DNA of 64,000 bases from Kangiella profundi. Lineage in GTDB: Bacteria > Pseudomonadota > Gammaproteobacteria > Enterobacterales > Kangiellaceae. Below are positions 11,161 through 18,616 of the stretch, piece after piece. The position numbers and the translations under genes are program-made. The notes beneath the pieces are model-generated. The model was not told the origin of the DNA, ran no database searches, and was given only the letters and a program-made list of their open reading frames with translations. Each line of letters begins with the position of its first letter. Within the stretch, counting starts at the first letter, position 1. The DNA is taken from assembly GCF_002838765.1 (NCBI RefSeq), contig NZ_CP025120.1:806001-870000 (forward strand), in the 5' to 3' direction.

Positions 11161-11862
11161 ATGAATGACAACAAAACCAAGATTTGGGCATTGATTCCAG
11201 CTGCTGGGATTGGCAGTCGTATGAAGGCAGAACTGCCCAAGCAGTACCTTGAAATTGATGGCAAAACCATTCTTGAGCATAGCCTTTCCAAGTTTCTGGA
11301 TCATCCTTCAATTGAAAAAGTCGTTGTGGCTTTAAACCCCGAAGATAAACACTGGTCAAAACTCAAAGTTGCAAACCACCCGAAAATTAAAACTGTAGAA
11401 GGCGGAGCGACTCGGGCAGAGTCAGTGCTTAATGGTTTAAAGGCCATTCAACAGCACGATGGTGCAAATGATTGGGTGATGGTCCACGATGCGGCCAGAC
11501 CCTGCCTAGATAGCGGTAGTGTTGATGCGTTGATTCAGGCTGGAAAGGATTCCGAGCACGGAGCTATTCTGGCAATACCCTCTGTTGATACAGTCAAACT
11601 GGCAAATGCCAATCAAACGATTGATAAAACGCTTAACCGCGAACAAATCTGGCTGGCACAGACACCTCAGTATTTCCAAGTGGGACAATTAGCAGATGCA
11701 ATTGTTGCAGGCTTGAAACAAGGATTGCCCATAACCGATGAAGCTTCAGCCATTGAAGCTCAAGGCATGCACCCCGCTTTGGTCATTGGCACCCGTAAAA
11801 ACATTAAGGTAACTGAGCCGGAAGATATGATGCTAGCCTCGGTGTGGTTGGCGGGGATGTGA
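11161..11862 (+). CDS. ispD: 2-C-methyl-D-erythritol 4-phosphate cytidylyltransferase IspD
   Basis: 233 aa. Transfers CMP to MEP in the non-mevalonate isoprenoid pathway. Seen: the nucleotide-binding LIPAAGIGSRMKAELPKQYLEI at the N-terminus, VMVHDAARPCL and the C-terminal TDEASAIEAQG segment. In many relatives ispD is directly followed by ispF; here an 8-kb interval holding the hairpin array and the whole his operon separates them. That suggests the his cluster was inserted between ispD and ispF. Confidence 0.95.
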   Translation: MNDNKTKIWALIPAAGIGSRMKAELPKQYLEIDGKTILEHSLSKFLDHPSIEKVVVALNPEDKHWSKLKVANHPKIKTVEGGATRAESVLNGLKAIQQHDGANDWVMVHDAARPCLDSGSVDALIQAGKDSEHGAILAIPSVDTVKLANANQTIDKTLNREQIWLAQTPQYFQVGQLADAIVAGLKQGLPITDEASAIEAQGMHPALVIGTRKNIKVTEPEDMMLASVWLAGM

Positions 11863-12378
11863 TTTTCTATTCTTTACTATTCCTAGGCATACCTTGAGAT
11901 TTTGGCTTCTCTTTTACGCAAAGATAATTACTTTAATTGAGCGTTTCGCTCCTCAGCGAGTCCCTTTTACAGAATACTTCCCTGTATTCTGCTAAAGCCA
12001 GCGTCGCTCCTCTCCGCTGTTCAAATTTGCTCCAGACAAATTTGTCTTTGCCTTAGGGACCACAAAATCGTCAGGAACGATTTTGAATAGCGAAGCTAGC
12101 CCGAAGGGTGAAGTACAAGGATGTACTTCATAAAAGAAAGGACACCCCGAGATTGAGGTTTCGCTTCGCTTAACTTCCTTCGTATCCGTCAAGCCATTAA
12201 CGCACCGTAAAATACGTTCCATCCCTGGTCCGAATTTTACTATTCAAAACTTCCTGTTTTGAATTGCTATGCCTTGCTTACTACTCAGCTCAATCTAAGG
12301 GGGGATTGGAGCAAGCCTGTTGGGTGAGCCCTTACAAGCAACTTAATTTAATATTACGATTAAATATCAGTAACACTG
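11863..12378. other. Gene-free interval with a multi-hairpin array
   Basis: 516 bases between ispD and the his leader region. At least six short inverted repeats lie between 11971 and 12264, joined by non-palindromic linkers. A 76-codon open frame on the minus strand (11992-12222) runs through several palindromes, has no ribosome-binding site and matches no family, so it is not called. The rest (12265-12378) is AT-rich with possible promoter boxes for the his leader. Confidence 0.55.
11971..12264. repeat. Array of six short hairpins with AGGA/TCCT-type loops
   Basis: Inverted repeats, arm ranges given: 11971-11977/11984-11990 (7 bp, loop TTCCCT); 12034-12047 (14-nt palindrome around AAATTT, with a direct repeat of CAAATTT at 12022); 12063-12071/12077-12085 (9 bp, loop CAGGA); 12109-12117/12122-12130 (9 bp, loop AGGA); 12207-12213/12234-12240 (7 bp, long loop); 12242-12250/12256-12264 (9 bp, loop TTCCT). 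All arms listed are exact complements but unrelated to one another. Four loops carry an AGGA-like word on one strand or the other. The linkers resemble intergenic junk I recall from several marine Gammaproteobacteria. No U-tracts follow the stems. Confidence 0.6.
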
Positions 12379-12407
12379 TTGACACCTCACATCGGATAGG
12401 TTTTAAT
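12379..12407 (+). promoter_or_regulatory. Candidate promoter of the his leader
   Basis: TTGACA (12379-12384), a 17-bp spacer and TTTAAT (12402-12407) make a near-consensus sigma-70 promoter. Its start point would fall at about 12414-12415, on the A of the first leader-peptide ATG, implying a leaderless first peptide. A weaker alternative, TTACAA (12332-12337) with TACGAT (12355-12360) at 17 bp, would give a leader of about 48 nt. Confidence 0.45.
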
Positions 12408-12414
12408 CAGCCAC

Positions 12415-12489
12415 ATGAATACAGTAACGACGCAAATTCACCACCATCACCACCATTCAAACCGATTGGCGGTGTTGCTTTATGTGTGA
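12415..12489 (+). CDS. hisL: First his operon leader peptide (His6)
   Basis: A 24-codon frame that is too short for gene finders. Codons 9-14 (12439-12456) are six consecutive His codons (CAC CAC CAT CAC CAC CAT). The stop TGA at 12487 is 21 bp before an intrinsic terminator. Region 2 (12466-12474) can pair with the His-codon tract (12448-12455, 7 pairs and one mismatch). Its part TTGGCGG (12466-12472) can instead pair perfectly with CCGCCAA (12518-12524), the 5' arm of the terminator. This is the alternative-pairing logic of a translation-coupled attenuator: ribosomes stalled for lack of charged tRNA-His free region 2 to block the terminator. No strong Shine-Dalgarno is visible. Confidence 0.85.
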   Translation: MNTVTTQIHHHHHHSNRLAVLLYV

Positions 12490-12510
12490 AATTTACTGTT
12501 AAGAATTTCT

Positions 12511-12541
12511 AAAAGCCCCGCCAACTAGCGGGGCTTTTTTT
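12511..12541 (+). terminator. Attenuator terminator 1 of the his operon
   Basis: An 11-bp stem AAAAGCCCCGC / GCGGGGCTTTT with loop CAACTA, followed by a T-run. Its 5' arm and loop contain CCGCCAA, complementary to TTGGCGG inside the first leader peptide gene. Confidence 0.9.
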
Positions 12542-12605
12542 ATGCCTGTAACTTTTAAAATGAACTTTTAATACTGATTACTGAAACTGAATAGACGAGA
12601 AAAAC

Positions 12606-12692
12606 ATGTTTTTAAACAAGAGCTTACATCATCATCACCATCATACACTGCGCGAGCGACGGTGGTGGTGCTTTTGTTTGAGACTTTTGTAA
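12606..12692 (+). CDS. Second his operon leader peptide (His6)
   Basis: A 28-codon frame downstream of the first attenuator. Codons 8-13 (12627-12644) are six consecutive His codons (CAT CAT CAT CAC CAT CAT). The region CGACGGTGGTGGTG (12657-12670) can pair with the His tract (12636-12644 with 12662-12670, nine pairs including two G-U). CGACGG can instead pair with CCGTTG (12724-12729) in the 5' arm of the next terminator. The peptide is otherwise unlike the first (it ends in a Trp, Cys, Leu-rich tail) and uses different His codons, so the two leaders are not a recent simple duplication. A weak GACGAGA precedes the ATG. Confidence 0.83.
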   Translation: MFLNKSLHHHHHHTLRERRWWCFCLRLL

Positions 12693-12719
12693 GAAACAGC
12701 TAAGACACCCAGGTTTAAG

Positions 12720-12754
12720 AACCCCGTTGCTCCGAAAGGTCAACGGGGTTTTTT
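12720..12754 (+). terminator. Attenuator terminator 2 of the his operon
   Basis: A perfect 10-bp stem AACCCCGTTG / CAACGGGGTT with an 11-nt loop and a T6 run, 27 bp after the second leader stop and 50 bp before the hisG start. Confidence 0.9.
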
Positions 12755-12804
12755 ATTGGTTTAACGATTTGAAAATTTAAATATTGAATATTAGGAGAAA
12801 TGAC

Positions 12805-13653
12805 ATGGCTTTAAAAATGGTAATCCCAAAAGGCAAGTTGTACGACAAAGTTGCAGAGTTGCTTTCAGATATTGGGCTGACACTGGTAGGTGATAGCCGA
12901 AACTACCGTCCACAACTCTTTGGATGCGATATCGAGGTAAAGCTGCTGAAAAGTCAGAACATTCCTGAAATGGTGGCACTGGGTCAACACGATATTGGGT
13001 TTGCTGGTATGGATTGGATCCTGGAACAGGAAGCTGACGTTGAGGTGCTTGAGGATTTAGGCTTCAACCCGGTAAAGCTGGTTTCCTGTATTCCCGAAGA
13101 GTGGGACTGGAATGAAGTGAAGCAACGAAAAATCATTGTCGCTTCAGAGTATAAGAAGATTTCGGCTCAATATCTCAATAAATTAGGCATCCAATATCAA
13201 CTACTTCGGGCCTATGGTGCTACTGAAGTATTCCCGCCTGAAGATGCCGACATGGTTATCGACAATACCAGTACCGGCTCAACCATTCGCGCTAACCGAT
13301 TAAAGATTGTCGATACGGTTATGGAAAGCTCAACCCAGTTTATTGCCAACAAATCCGTGCTTGATGATCCGGAGAAACGTAAACAGATTGATGATCTTTT
13401 ATTGCTGATGCGCGGTGTCTTGAACGGTCGTAAGCGTGTATTGCTGGAAATGAATTGTTCAGAAGAAAGTATCGACAGAGTGGTTGCTTTATTACCTGCA
13501 ATGAGAGCGCCAACGGTTAGTCGTCTCTACAACGCCGATGGCTTTGCGATTAAAGCAGCGATTGAGCGCAAGCTAATCAAAGACTTGTTGCCGAAACTCA
13601 TTACTGCGGGGGCGACCGATATTTTAGAAACGCCAATCCGTAAAGTGCTTTAA
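12805..13653 (+). CDS. hisG: ATP phosphoribosyltransferase HisG, long form
   Basis: 282 aa. First step of histidine synthesis: ATP plus PRPP to phosphoribosyl-ATP. The start chosen is ATG 12805, behind AGGAGA (12793-12798); an in-frame ATG at 12784 lacks such a site. The PRPP loop is D-N-T-S-T-G-S-T-I-R-A-N at 153-164. Unlike the ~210-aa short HisG that needs HisZ, it continues into a C-terminal ACT-like domain (about 205-282, ending T-D-I-L-E-T-P-I-R-K-V-L). That domain makes the enzyme self-sufficient and feedback-inhibited by histidine in known long forms. No hisZ is present in the cluster. Confidence 0.95.
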   Translation: MALKMVIPKGKLYDKVAELLSDIGLTLVGDSRNYRPQLFGCDIEVKLLKSQNIPEMVALGQHDIGFAGMDWILEQEADVEVLEDLGFNPVKLVSCIPEEWDWNEVKQRKIIVASEYKKISAQYLNKLGIQYQLLRAYGATEVFPPEDADMVIDNTSTGSTIRANRLKIVDTVMESSTQFIANKSVLDDPEKRKQIDDLLLLMRGVLNGRKRVLLEMNCSEESIDRVVALLPAMRAPTVSRLYNADGFAIKAAIERKLIKDLLPKLITAGATDILETPIRKVL

Positions 13654-13677
13654 GACGCTGATTGAAGGATTAGAGTT

Positions 13678-15375
13678 ATGAATATGCAAGAAACTAGAAT
13701 CGAGCCTTTAAAGCTCGATTTTAATGAGCGGGCGGATCGTTTCCCAGCCTGGCTTGATATCACTAAGCTATCTCCACAAAACTATTGGCGTTATCCGGAT
13801 CAGACTGATCTCAAGCAGCAGATGAGTAAACAGTTTGGTCTGCTACCTGAGCAGATTATGGTGACCAATGGAGGGGATGAAGCGATTGAAATTATGTTTA
13901 AGGTTGCCAGTCTTGAGCAGAAGGAACTGATCATCCCGATGCCAGCGTTTAGTCAGTACCTGTCGGGAATTAAAGTATGGAACAGTAAAGCACAACTTAT
14001 TCCAGCTCAGGATAATCAGTCAATTGATCTGGAAGCGAGCCTCAGAGCTTTAACCGAGAATAGCATACTGGTCTTAACCAGTCCTAATAATCCAACGGGT
14101 GAAACACTTGCGTTGGATGTCATTAGATATGCTTGTCAAAAGGCTAGAGAAAAGGGAGCAGAGGTATTTCTCGATCAGGCTTACATCGAATTTACAGGAC
14201 TGGCTATAGAGTCACTTTCTTTGCTTGAAGAGTTCGATAACTTGATTGTGTTAAGAACTCTGTCAAAAGCATACGGACTGGCTGGAATTCGTTGTGGTTA
14301 TCTGTTGGGTAATGAATCCCTCATTAAGCGTTTCACGGATCGCAAGATGCCGTTCAATGTTCCTCAGCCCACTTTAGAAATTGCGCGTCAGGCATTCTCG
14401 CCGGAAGCTCAGAATGATGTAGCTGATTTCAGCCAGCAAATTGCACATAACCGCGATCAGTTAGTGCAATTTTTACGGCAAAGAGGTTTGAACGTATTAG
14501 ATAGCGAAGCAAACTTCATTCTGATAATCGATGCACCCGACCGACTGCAATTAATTAAAGCAGCCTGTGAGCAAAACAATATTCAGATCAAAACTGATTT
14601 GGTTGGGCTTGAATTTAATAAACAGGATTTACAGGAGAAATCAGCAATCCGTATTGCTATCCCTTATGAGCTACAGCCATTACGTCAGGCTCTCAGTCTT
14701 GCTCTGCAGCCGGAGCTCATCTGTTTTGATATGGATGGGGTTTTAATTGACACCAGTAAAAGTTATGACGCTGCCATCAAGAAAACAGTTGAGTATTTTG
14801 TTGGTACACAACCAGCTCAACAGGCCATCGACACATTACGTTCACGTGGTGGATTTAATAATGATTGGGTTCTGACTTATGAGCTGATTAAGCAGAACAC
14901 TAATGATGTCGTTCCAGAGTATGAGGAGGTTGTCGAACAATTTCAGATTTTGTATTTAGGTAGCGACGGTGACGCAGGTTTGAATCAATTGGAAGAGGCC
15001 ATGCTCAACTCAGAGTTATGCACACAGATTTTTGTACAAAACAGTAAGTCGATCAAAACAGCAGTTGTTACTGGTCGTCCCCGTGACGAGGCAGAAATTG
15101 GCTTACGGCTGTTAGGCATTCGCAATACATTCTTAGTCAGTGACTGCGATGTTATTGAGTCGAAACCTGCGCCTGAGGGTATCAATCAATGTAAAGCTTA
15201 TTATGGCGCCACTTATTGCTGGATGTTGGGTGATACTCCTGATGACATTCAGGCTGCGAAGGCGGCTGGTGCATTAGCAATAGGCGTTAGCACTAAAGAG
15301 AACGAACAGAACTTATATCAAGCGGGTGCCGATCTCGTCGTGGCATCGGTGAATGAATTAGAGAGGTTGTTATGA
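13678..15375 (+). CDS. hisC: Fusion: histidinol-phosphate aminotransferase (HisC) + HAD phosphatase
   Basis: 565 aa. Residues ~1-343 are a class I/II PLP aminotransferase of the HisC type: NGGDEAIE, SPNNPTGE, the PLP lysine K197 in TLSKAYGLAGIRCGYL, and a C-terminal RIAIP motif. Residues ~346-565 are a HAD hydrolase: motif I FDMDGVLIDT with nucleophile D351 and general acid D353, motif II VVTGRP, motif III ESKPAPEG, motif IV MLGDTPDDIQAA. The adjacent HisB is dehydratase-only and no PHP- or HisN-type histidinol-phosphatase is in the operon, so the HAD half is the best candidate for histidinol-phosphate phosphatase. That would couple two consecutive steps in one chain. The 3' end overlaps hisB by 4 bp (ATGA), implying translational coupling. 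Confidence 0.88.
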   Translation: MNMQETRIEPLKLDFNERADRFPAWLDITKLSPQNYWRYPDQTDLKQQMSKQFGLLPEQIMVTNGGDEAIEIMFKVASLEQKELIIPMPAFSQYLSGIKVWNSKAQLIPAQDNQSIDLEASLRALTENSILVLTSPNNPTGETLALDVIRYACQKAREKGAEVFLDQAYIEFTGLAIESLSLLEEFDNLIVLRTLSKAYGLAGIRCGYLLGNESLIKRFTDRKMPFNVPQPTLEIARQAFSPEAQNDVADFSQQIAHNRDQLVQFLRQRGLNVLDSEANFILIIDAPDRLQLIKAACEQNNIQIKTDLVGLEFNKQDLQEKSAIRIAIPYELQPLRQALSLALQPELICFDMDGVLIDTSKSYDAAIKKTVEYFVGTQPAQQAIDTLRSRGGFNNDWVLTYELIKQNTNDVVPEYEEVVEQFQILYLGSDGDAGLNQLEEAMLNSELCTQIFVQNSKSIKTAVVTGRPRDEAEIGLRLLGIRNTFLVSDCDVIESKPAPEGINQCKAYYGATYCWMLGDTPDDIQAAKAAGALAIGVSTKENEQNLYQAGADLVVASVNELERLL

Positions 15376-15968
15376 GTGACACAAAGAAGCAAAGCTCGGT
15401 TGTTTCCATTGTCCGTCAGACAAAAGAAACCGCCATTCGTTTGGAACTTAATGTCTATGGCCAACAGAAACTTAAGATCAATACCGGTCTGCCTTTCTTC
15501 GACCACATGCTGACCCAGCTAGCATTGCACGCGGGTTGGGATCTCAACCTTGAAGCCAATGGTGATTTAGAAGTTGATGACCACCACTTGATTGAGGATG
15601 TGGCGATTTGTTTAGGTCAGGCATTGCAACAGGCCTGGCGCGAGCAGGAGTCGATAACACGATATGGCCAGCGTTTATTGCCGATGGACGCTAGTCTGAT
15701 CATGGTCGCGGTTGATGTTTGTGGGCGTGGTTATGGAATAACAGATCTACCTTTTACACGCGAAATGATAGGCAACATTGCTACTGAAATGTGGAAACAC
15801 TTTTTCTATACCTTCGCGATTAATGCGCAAATCAGTTTGCACATTAAAGCAGAGTATTTTGATAATAATCACCACTTAATCGAAGCTAGCTTTAAGGGCC
15901 TGGCATTTGCACTGCGGGAAGCACTGACTCCAAAACAAGGCGCTAATAGCTCCAAGGGTAGCTTATGA
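15372..15968 (+). CDS. hisB: Imidazoleglycerol-phosphate dehydratase HisB (monofunctional)
   Basis: 198 aa, only the IGPD domain. Metal-binding motifs: GLPFFDHML, VDDHHLIEDVAI, and WKHFFYTFAINAQISLHI with DNNHHLIEASFKGLA. The N-terminal HAD phosphatase of the enterobacterial bifunctional HisB is absent, which leaves the phosphatase step to the HAD domain fused to HisC. Start overlaps the hisC fusion by 4 bp and the end overlaps hisH by 4 bp. Confidence 0.96.
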   Translation: MSDTKKQSSVVSIVRQTKETAIRLELNVYGQQKLKINTGLPFFDHMLTQLALHAGWDLNLEANGDLEVDDHHLIEDVAICLGQALQQAWREQESITRYGQRLLPMDASLIMVAVDVCGRGYGITDLPFTREMIGNIATEMWKHFFYTFAINAQISLHIKAEYFDNNHHLIEASFKGLAFALREALTPKQGANSSKGSL

Positions 15969-16573
15969 GCGATTCGACAGTAACAGACTTTGTGCCATTG
16001 GTAGGAGTCATTAATACTGGTGCAGGTAATTTGTATAGCCTTAACGGTTGCTTGAGGCGCATAGGTTATGAACCAGTAACCATTAATTCACCAGAAGATA
16101 TGCAGGGTAAAGCTATCTCGGCTTTGATCATTCCGGGGCAGGGGCGCTTCGGTACCGTGATGTCGAACTTGCGAAACAGTGGACTCGATAAGCTCATCAG
16201 TGACTGGTATCAGGGCGACAAAAAAGTGATCGGTATCTGTGTCGGCCTGCAGGTGTTATTTGAAGATTCAGAAGAAGACACTGGCATCAAAGGACTCGGT
16301 ATTTTTCAAGGCAAGGTCACTCGCTTAAAAAGCCCAAAGCAACCGATGGTGGGTTGGGCTGATGTGCAATCAGAGCAAGAATGGTTAAGCCGAAAAACAC
16401 TCTACTTTGTCAACAGTTACGGCGTTACAGAGTGTGAACAGACAATTGCCAAAGTCACCTATGGTGAAACCTTTGTTGCTGCTATCGCGAGTAAACAATT
16501 AGTGGCATTCCAATGCCATCCTGAAAAATCAGGAATCGCAGGAGAAGAGGTGTTAAAGCAATGTCTGAGTTGA
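15965..16573 (+). CDS. hisH: Imidazole glycerol-phosphate synthase, glutamine amidotransferase subunit HisH
   Basis: 202 aa class I glutaminase. Nucleophile C92 in G-I-C-V-G-L-Q, with H185 and E187 in CHPEKSG. It supplies ammonia to HisF. The usual PGVGAF strand reads PGQGRFG (57-63), a modest departure. The 3' end overlaps hisF by 13 bp, so the two subunits of the complex are translationally coupled. Confidence 0.95.
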   Translation: MSDSTVTDFVPLVGVINTGAGNLYSLNGCLRRIGYEPVTINSPEDMQGKAISALIIPGQGRFGTVMSNLRNSGLDKLISDWYQGDKKVIGICVGLQVLFEDSEEDTGIKGLGIFQGKVTRLKSPKQPMVGWADVQSEQEWLSRKTLYFVNSYGVTECEQTIAKVTYGETFVAAIASKQLVAFQCHPEKSGIAGEEVLKQCLS

Positions 16574-17364
16574 TCAAAAAAAACGAACAGGGCCTCAAAT
16601 CGCGAGTCATTGTCTGCTTGGATGTGGCGCATGGCCGGGTAGTCAAAGGGGTCAATTTCAAGGGCCTTCAGGACATGGGCGATCCGGTTGAACTGGCTAT
16701 TCGTTATCAGGAGCAGGGAGCTGATGAAATTGTGTTTCTGGATATCAAGGCGACTTTGGAACAACGAGCTAATGCGCTGGAAACCGTTACCCGTGTTGCC
16801 GAAAATTTATCGATCCCTTTCACCGTCGGTGGCGGATTGAATACCTATACTGATGTTGCTCAGTTTTTAAATGCTGGTGCCGATAAGGTGGCGCTCAATA
16901 GTGCGGCGGTTAAAAATCCTGAGCTAATCGATCAAATTGCCAAAGGGTTTGGTTCGCAATGTGTGGTAGTTGCAGTCGATCTTAATCAAGAAGTTTCAAA
17001 TGGTGATTATCGGGTCTATATCAATGGTGGCAATACATCCACTGAACTGGATGCAATGCAATGGCTTGCGGAAGTTGAGAAGCGTGGTGCAGGGGAAGTA
17101 TTACTGACCGCCATGCATCGTGATGGGACCGGACTCGGTTTTGATAATGAACTGATGGGTAAAGTGAGCAAACAATTGGGTATCCAGGTTATTGCTTCCG
17201 GCGGTGCCTGTAAACCTGGACATTTTACCGAAACGTTTCTGTCCGGAAGTGATGCTGCATTGGCTGCAGGAATGTTCCATCGTGGTGAGTTTACGGTGGA
17301 TCAGGTTAAACAAGAATTGCTCAATAACGGTGTAGCCGTTCGCATTGAAAAGCAAAATGATTAA
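16561..17364 (+). CDS. hisF: Imidazole glycerol-phosphate synthase, cyclase subunit HisF
   Basis: 267 aa (beta-alpha)8 barrel with a ~12-residue N-terminal extension relative to usual HisF. The catalytic aspartates D21 (V-C-L-D-V) and D140 (V-A-V-D-L) keep the 119-residue spacing of the family. Phosphate-binding loops VGGGLN and SGGAC are present, with the [12 protein letters not shown] segment. It makes IGP and AICAR from PRFAR with ammonia from HisH. hisA-IE starts 13 bp downstream. Confidence 0.95.
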   Translation: MSELIKKNEQGLKSRVIVCLDVAHGRVVKGVNFKGLQDMGDPVELAIRYQEQGADEIVFLDIKATLEQRANALETVTRVAENLSIPFTVGGGLNTYTDVAQFLNAGADKVALNSAAVKNPELIDQIAKGFGSQCVVVAVDLNQEVSNGDYRVYINGGNTSTELDAMQWLAEVEKRGAGEVLLTAMHRDGTGLGFDNELMGKVSKQLGIQVIASGGACKPGHFTETFLSGSDAALAAGMFHRGEFTVDQVKQELLNNGVAVRIEKQND

Positions 17365-17377
17365 AGGGTAAAAAGTA

Positions 17378-18616
17378 ATGTTAATTCCAAGTATTGATCT
17401 TCTCGACGGTAAAGCTGTGCAGTTACAGCAGGGCGATGCATCACGTAAAATTGTTGAGAAGGAAAATCTGTTTGAACTGCTAGAAGAGTTTTCTCTGTAT
17501 GGAGAAGTAGCCATTATTGACTTAAATGCCGCATTAGGCAGGGGCGATAATAAAGCTTTAATCAAGCAGCTAATCAAAAAGTTCCCATGCCGAGTGGGAG
17601 GTGGCATTCGCAACTATGAAACGGCAAGAGACTATCTGTCCAGCGGTGCTAAGAAAATTATTCTGGGTACCAGTTGCCGTGAGGACTTTGTCAAAAAGCT
17701 TCCTCGGGCTCAACTGATTTTTGCGATTGATGCGAAAGGTGATGACTGGGTGACACACGGATGGCAGTCTTCTTCTGATAATAAAGTGGCCGCCATGATT
17801 GATGAGCTACAGGATAACTGCTCAGAGTTTCTTTATACCCAGGTGGAAAAAGAAGGCATGATGCAGGGTATCGATCGCGAGCGCATAAAGCAGGTCATTG
17901 AGCAATCGAAAATTCCTGTCACTGTTGCCGGTGGTATTACCGATCTGGATGATATTCAGTTCATTAATAAGCTTGGTGCAAACAGCCAGCTAGGGATGTC
18001 GATTTATACCGGCAAACTGAAACTAGATGAAGCTGTGATGGCCTGTCTGGATTTTAATAAGGCGCCATTAATCCCAACCATTGTTCAGGATATTGAAACC
18101 GATAAGATTCTGATGCTGGCTTATTCTACAAAGGAATCATTGCAAGCTGCCATGAGCAAGCGAAAAGGGATTTATTTCAGTCGATCACGTAACGAACTGT
18201 GGGAGAAAGGTCTCACTAGCGGCAATCAGCAGCAGTTGATTAACATCGACTATGATTGTGATGGCGATACGTTGATCTTTAAAGTTCAGCAAAAAGGTAA
18301 TGCCTGTCACTTTGAGCGCTATAGCTGTTTTTCTGGTCAGTCAGCCAACTTTGATTTAGCGGCACTTGACCGTGTTTTCGAGCAGCGTATGCAAACTTCA
18401 GAAGTTAAAACTTTTAGTCAAAAGTTATTGGCCAGTGATGAGCTACAGCAGGAGAAACTGCGCGAGGAATGCGAAGAACTAATCGAAGCCAATGAGTTGG
18501 ATGAAGTGCGCTGGGAAGCGGCCGATTTAATTTTCTTTGCATTGGCACGAGCCAAATCAAAAGGCGTAGCTGCCAGCGATATTATTAATGAACTAGGAGC
18601 GCGTAATGGCGGATAA
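17378..18616 (+). CDS. Trifunctional fusion HisA-HisI-HisE
   Basis: 412 aa carrying three pathway enzymes. Residues ~1-226: HisA ProFAR isomerase barrel, with D7 in IPSIDLLDGKAV, D118 in FAIDAK, and loops GGGIRN and AGGITDL. Residues ~229-320: HisI phosphoribosyl-AMP cyclohydrolase, with FSRSRNELWEKGLTSG, zinc cysteines C294, C310 and C317 (family spacing 16 and 7) and DCDGD. Residues ~331-412: HisE phosphoribosyl-ATP pyrophosphatase, with REECEEL and the E-A-A-D-L motif (380-384). HisI-HisE fusions are common; joining HisA in front puts steps 2, 3 and 4 on one polypeptide. All key residues appear intact. The end overlaps hisD by 11 bp. Confidence 0.93.
   Translation: MLIPSIDLLDGKAVQLQQGDASRKIVEKENLFELLEEFSLYGEVAIIDLNAALGRGDNKALIKQLIKKFPCRVGGGIRNYETARDYLSSGAKKIILGTSCREDFVKKLPRAQLIFAIDAKGDDWVTHGWQSSSDNKVAAMIDELQDNCSEFLYTQVEKEGMMQGIDRERIKQVIEQSKIPVTVAGGITDLDDIQFINKLGANSQLGMSIYTGKLKLDEAVMACLDFNKAPLIPTIVQDIETDKILMLAYSTKESLQAAMSKRKGIYFSRSRNELWEKGLTSGNQQQLINIDYDCDGDTLIFKVQQKGNACHFERYSCFSGQSANFDLAALDRVFEQRMQTSEVKTFSQKLLASDELQQEKLREECEELIEANELDEVRWEAADLIFFALARAKSKGVAASDIINELGARNGG

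Noticed and set aside
11992..12222. 76-codon minus-strand open frame in the hairpin array
   Set aside because: It runs through several perfect palindromes, has no ribosome-binding site and matches no protein family I know. The palindromes explain the sequence better than a protein.
12439..12456. His6 run as an engineered His-tag or vector sequence
   Set aside because: The run is inside a native leader with alternative pairing to a terminator directly upstream of hisG, and a second independent His6 run follows with different codons. The context is that of attenuation.
12264..12512. 82-codon plus-strand open frame spanning the his leader
   Set aside because: It is in a different frame from the six-His peptide, reads Pro/Ser through the His codons, and has no family resemblance; the leader peptide and terminator account for the region.
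17101..17613. 170-codon minus-strand open frame across hisF and hisA
   Set aside because: Opposes two well-supported genes and resembles no family.
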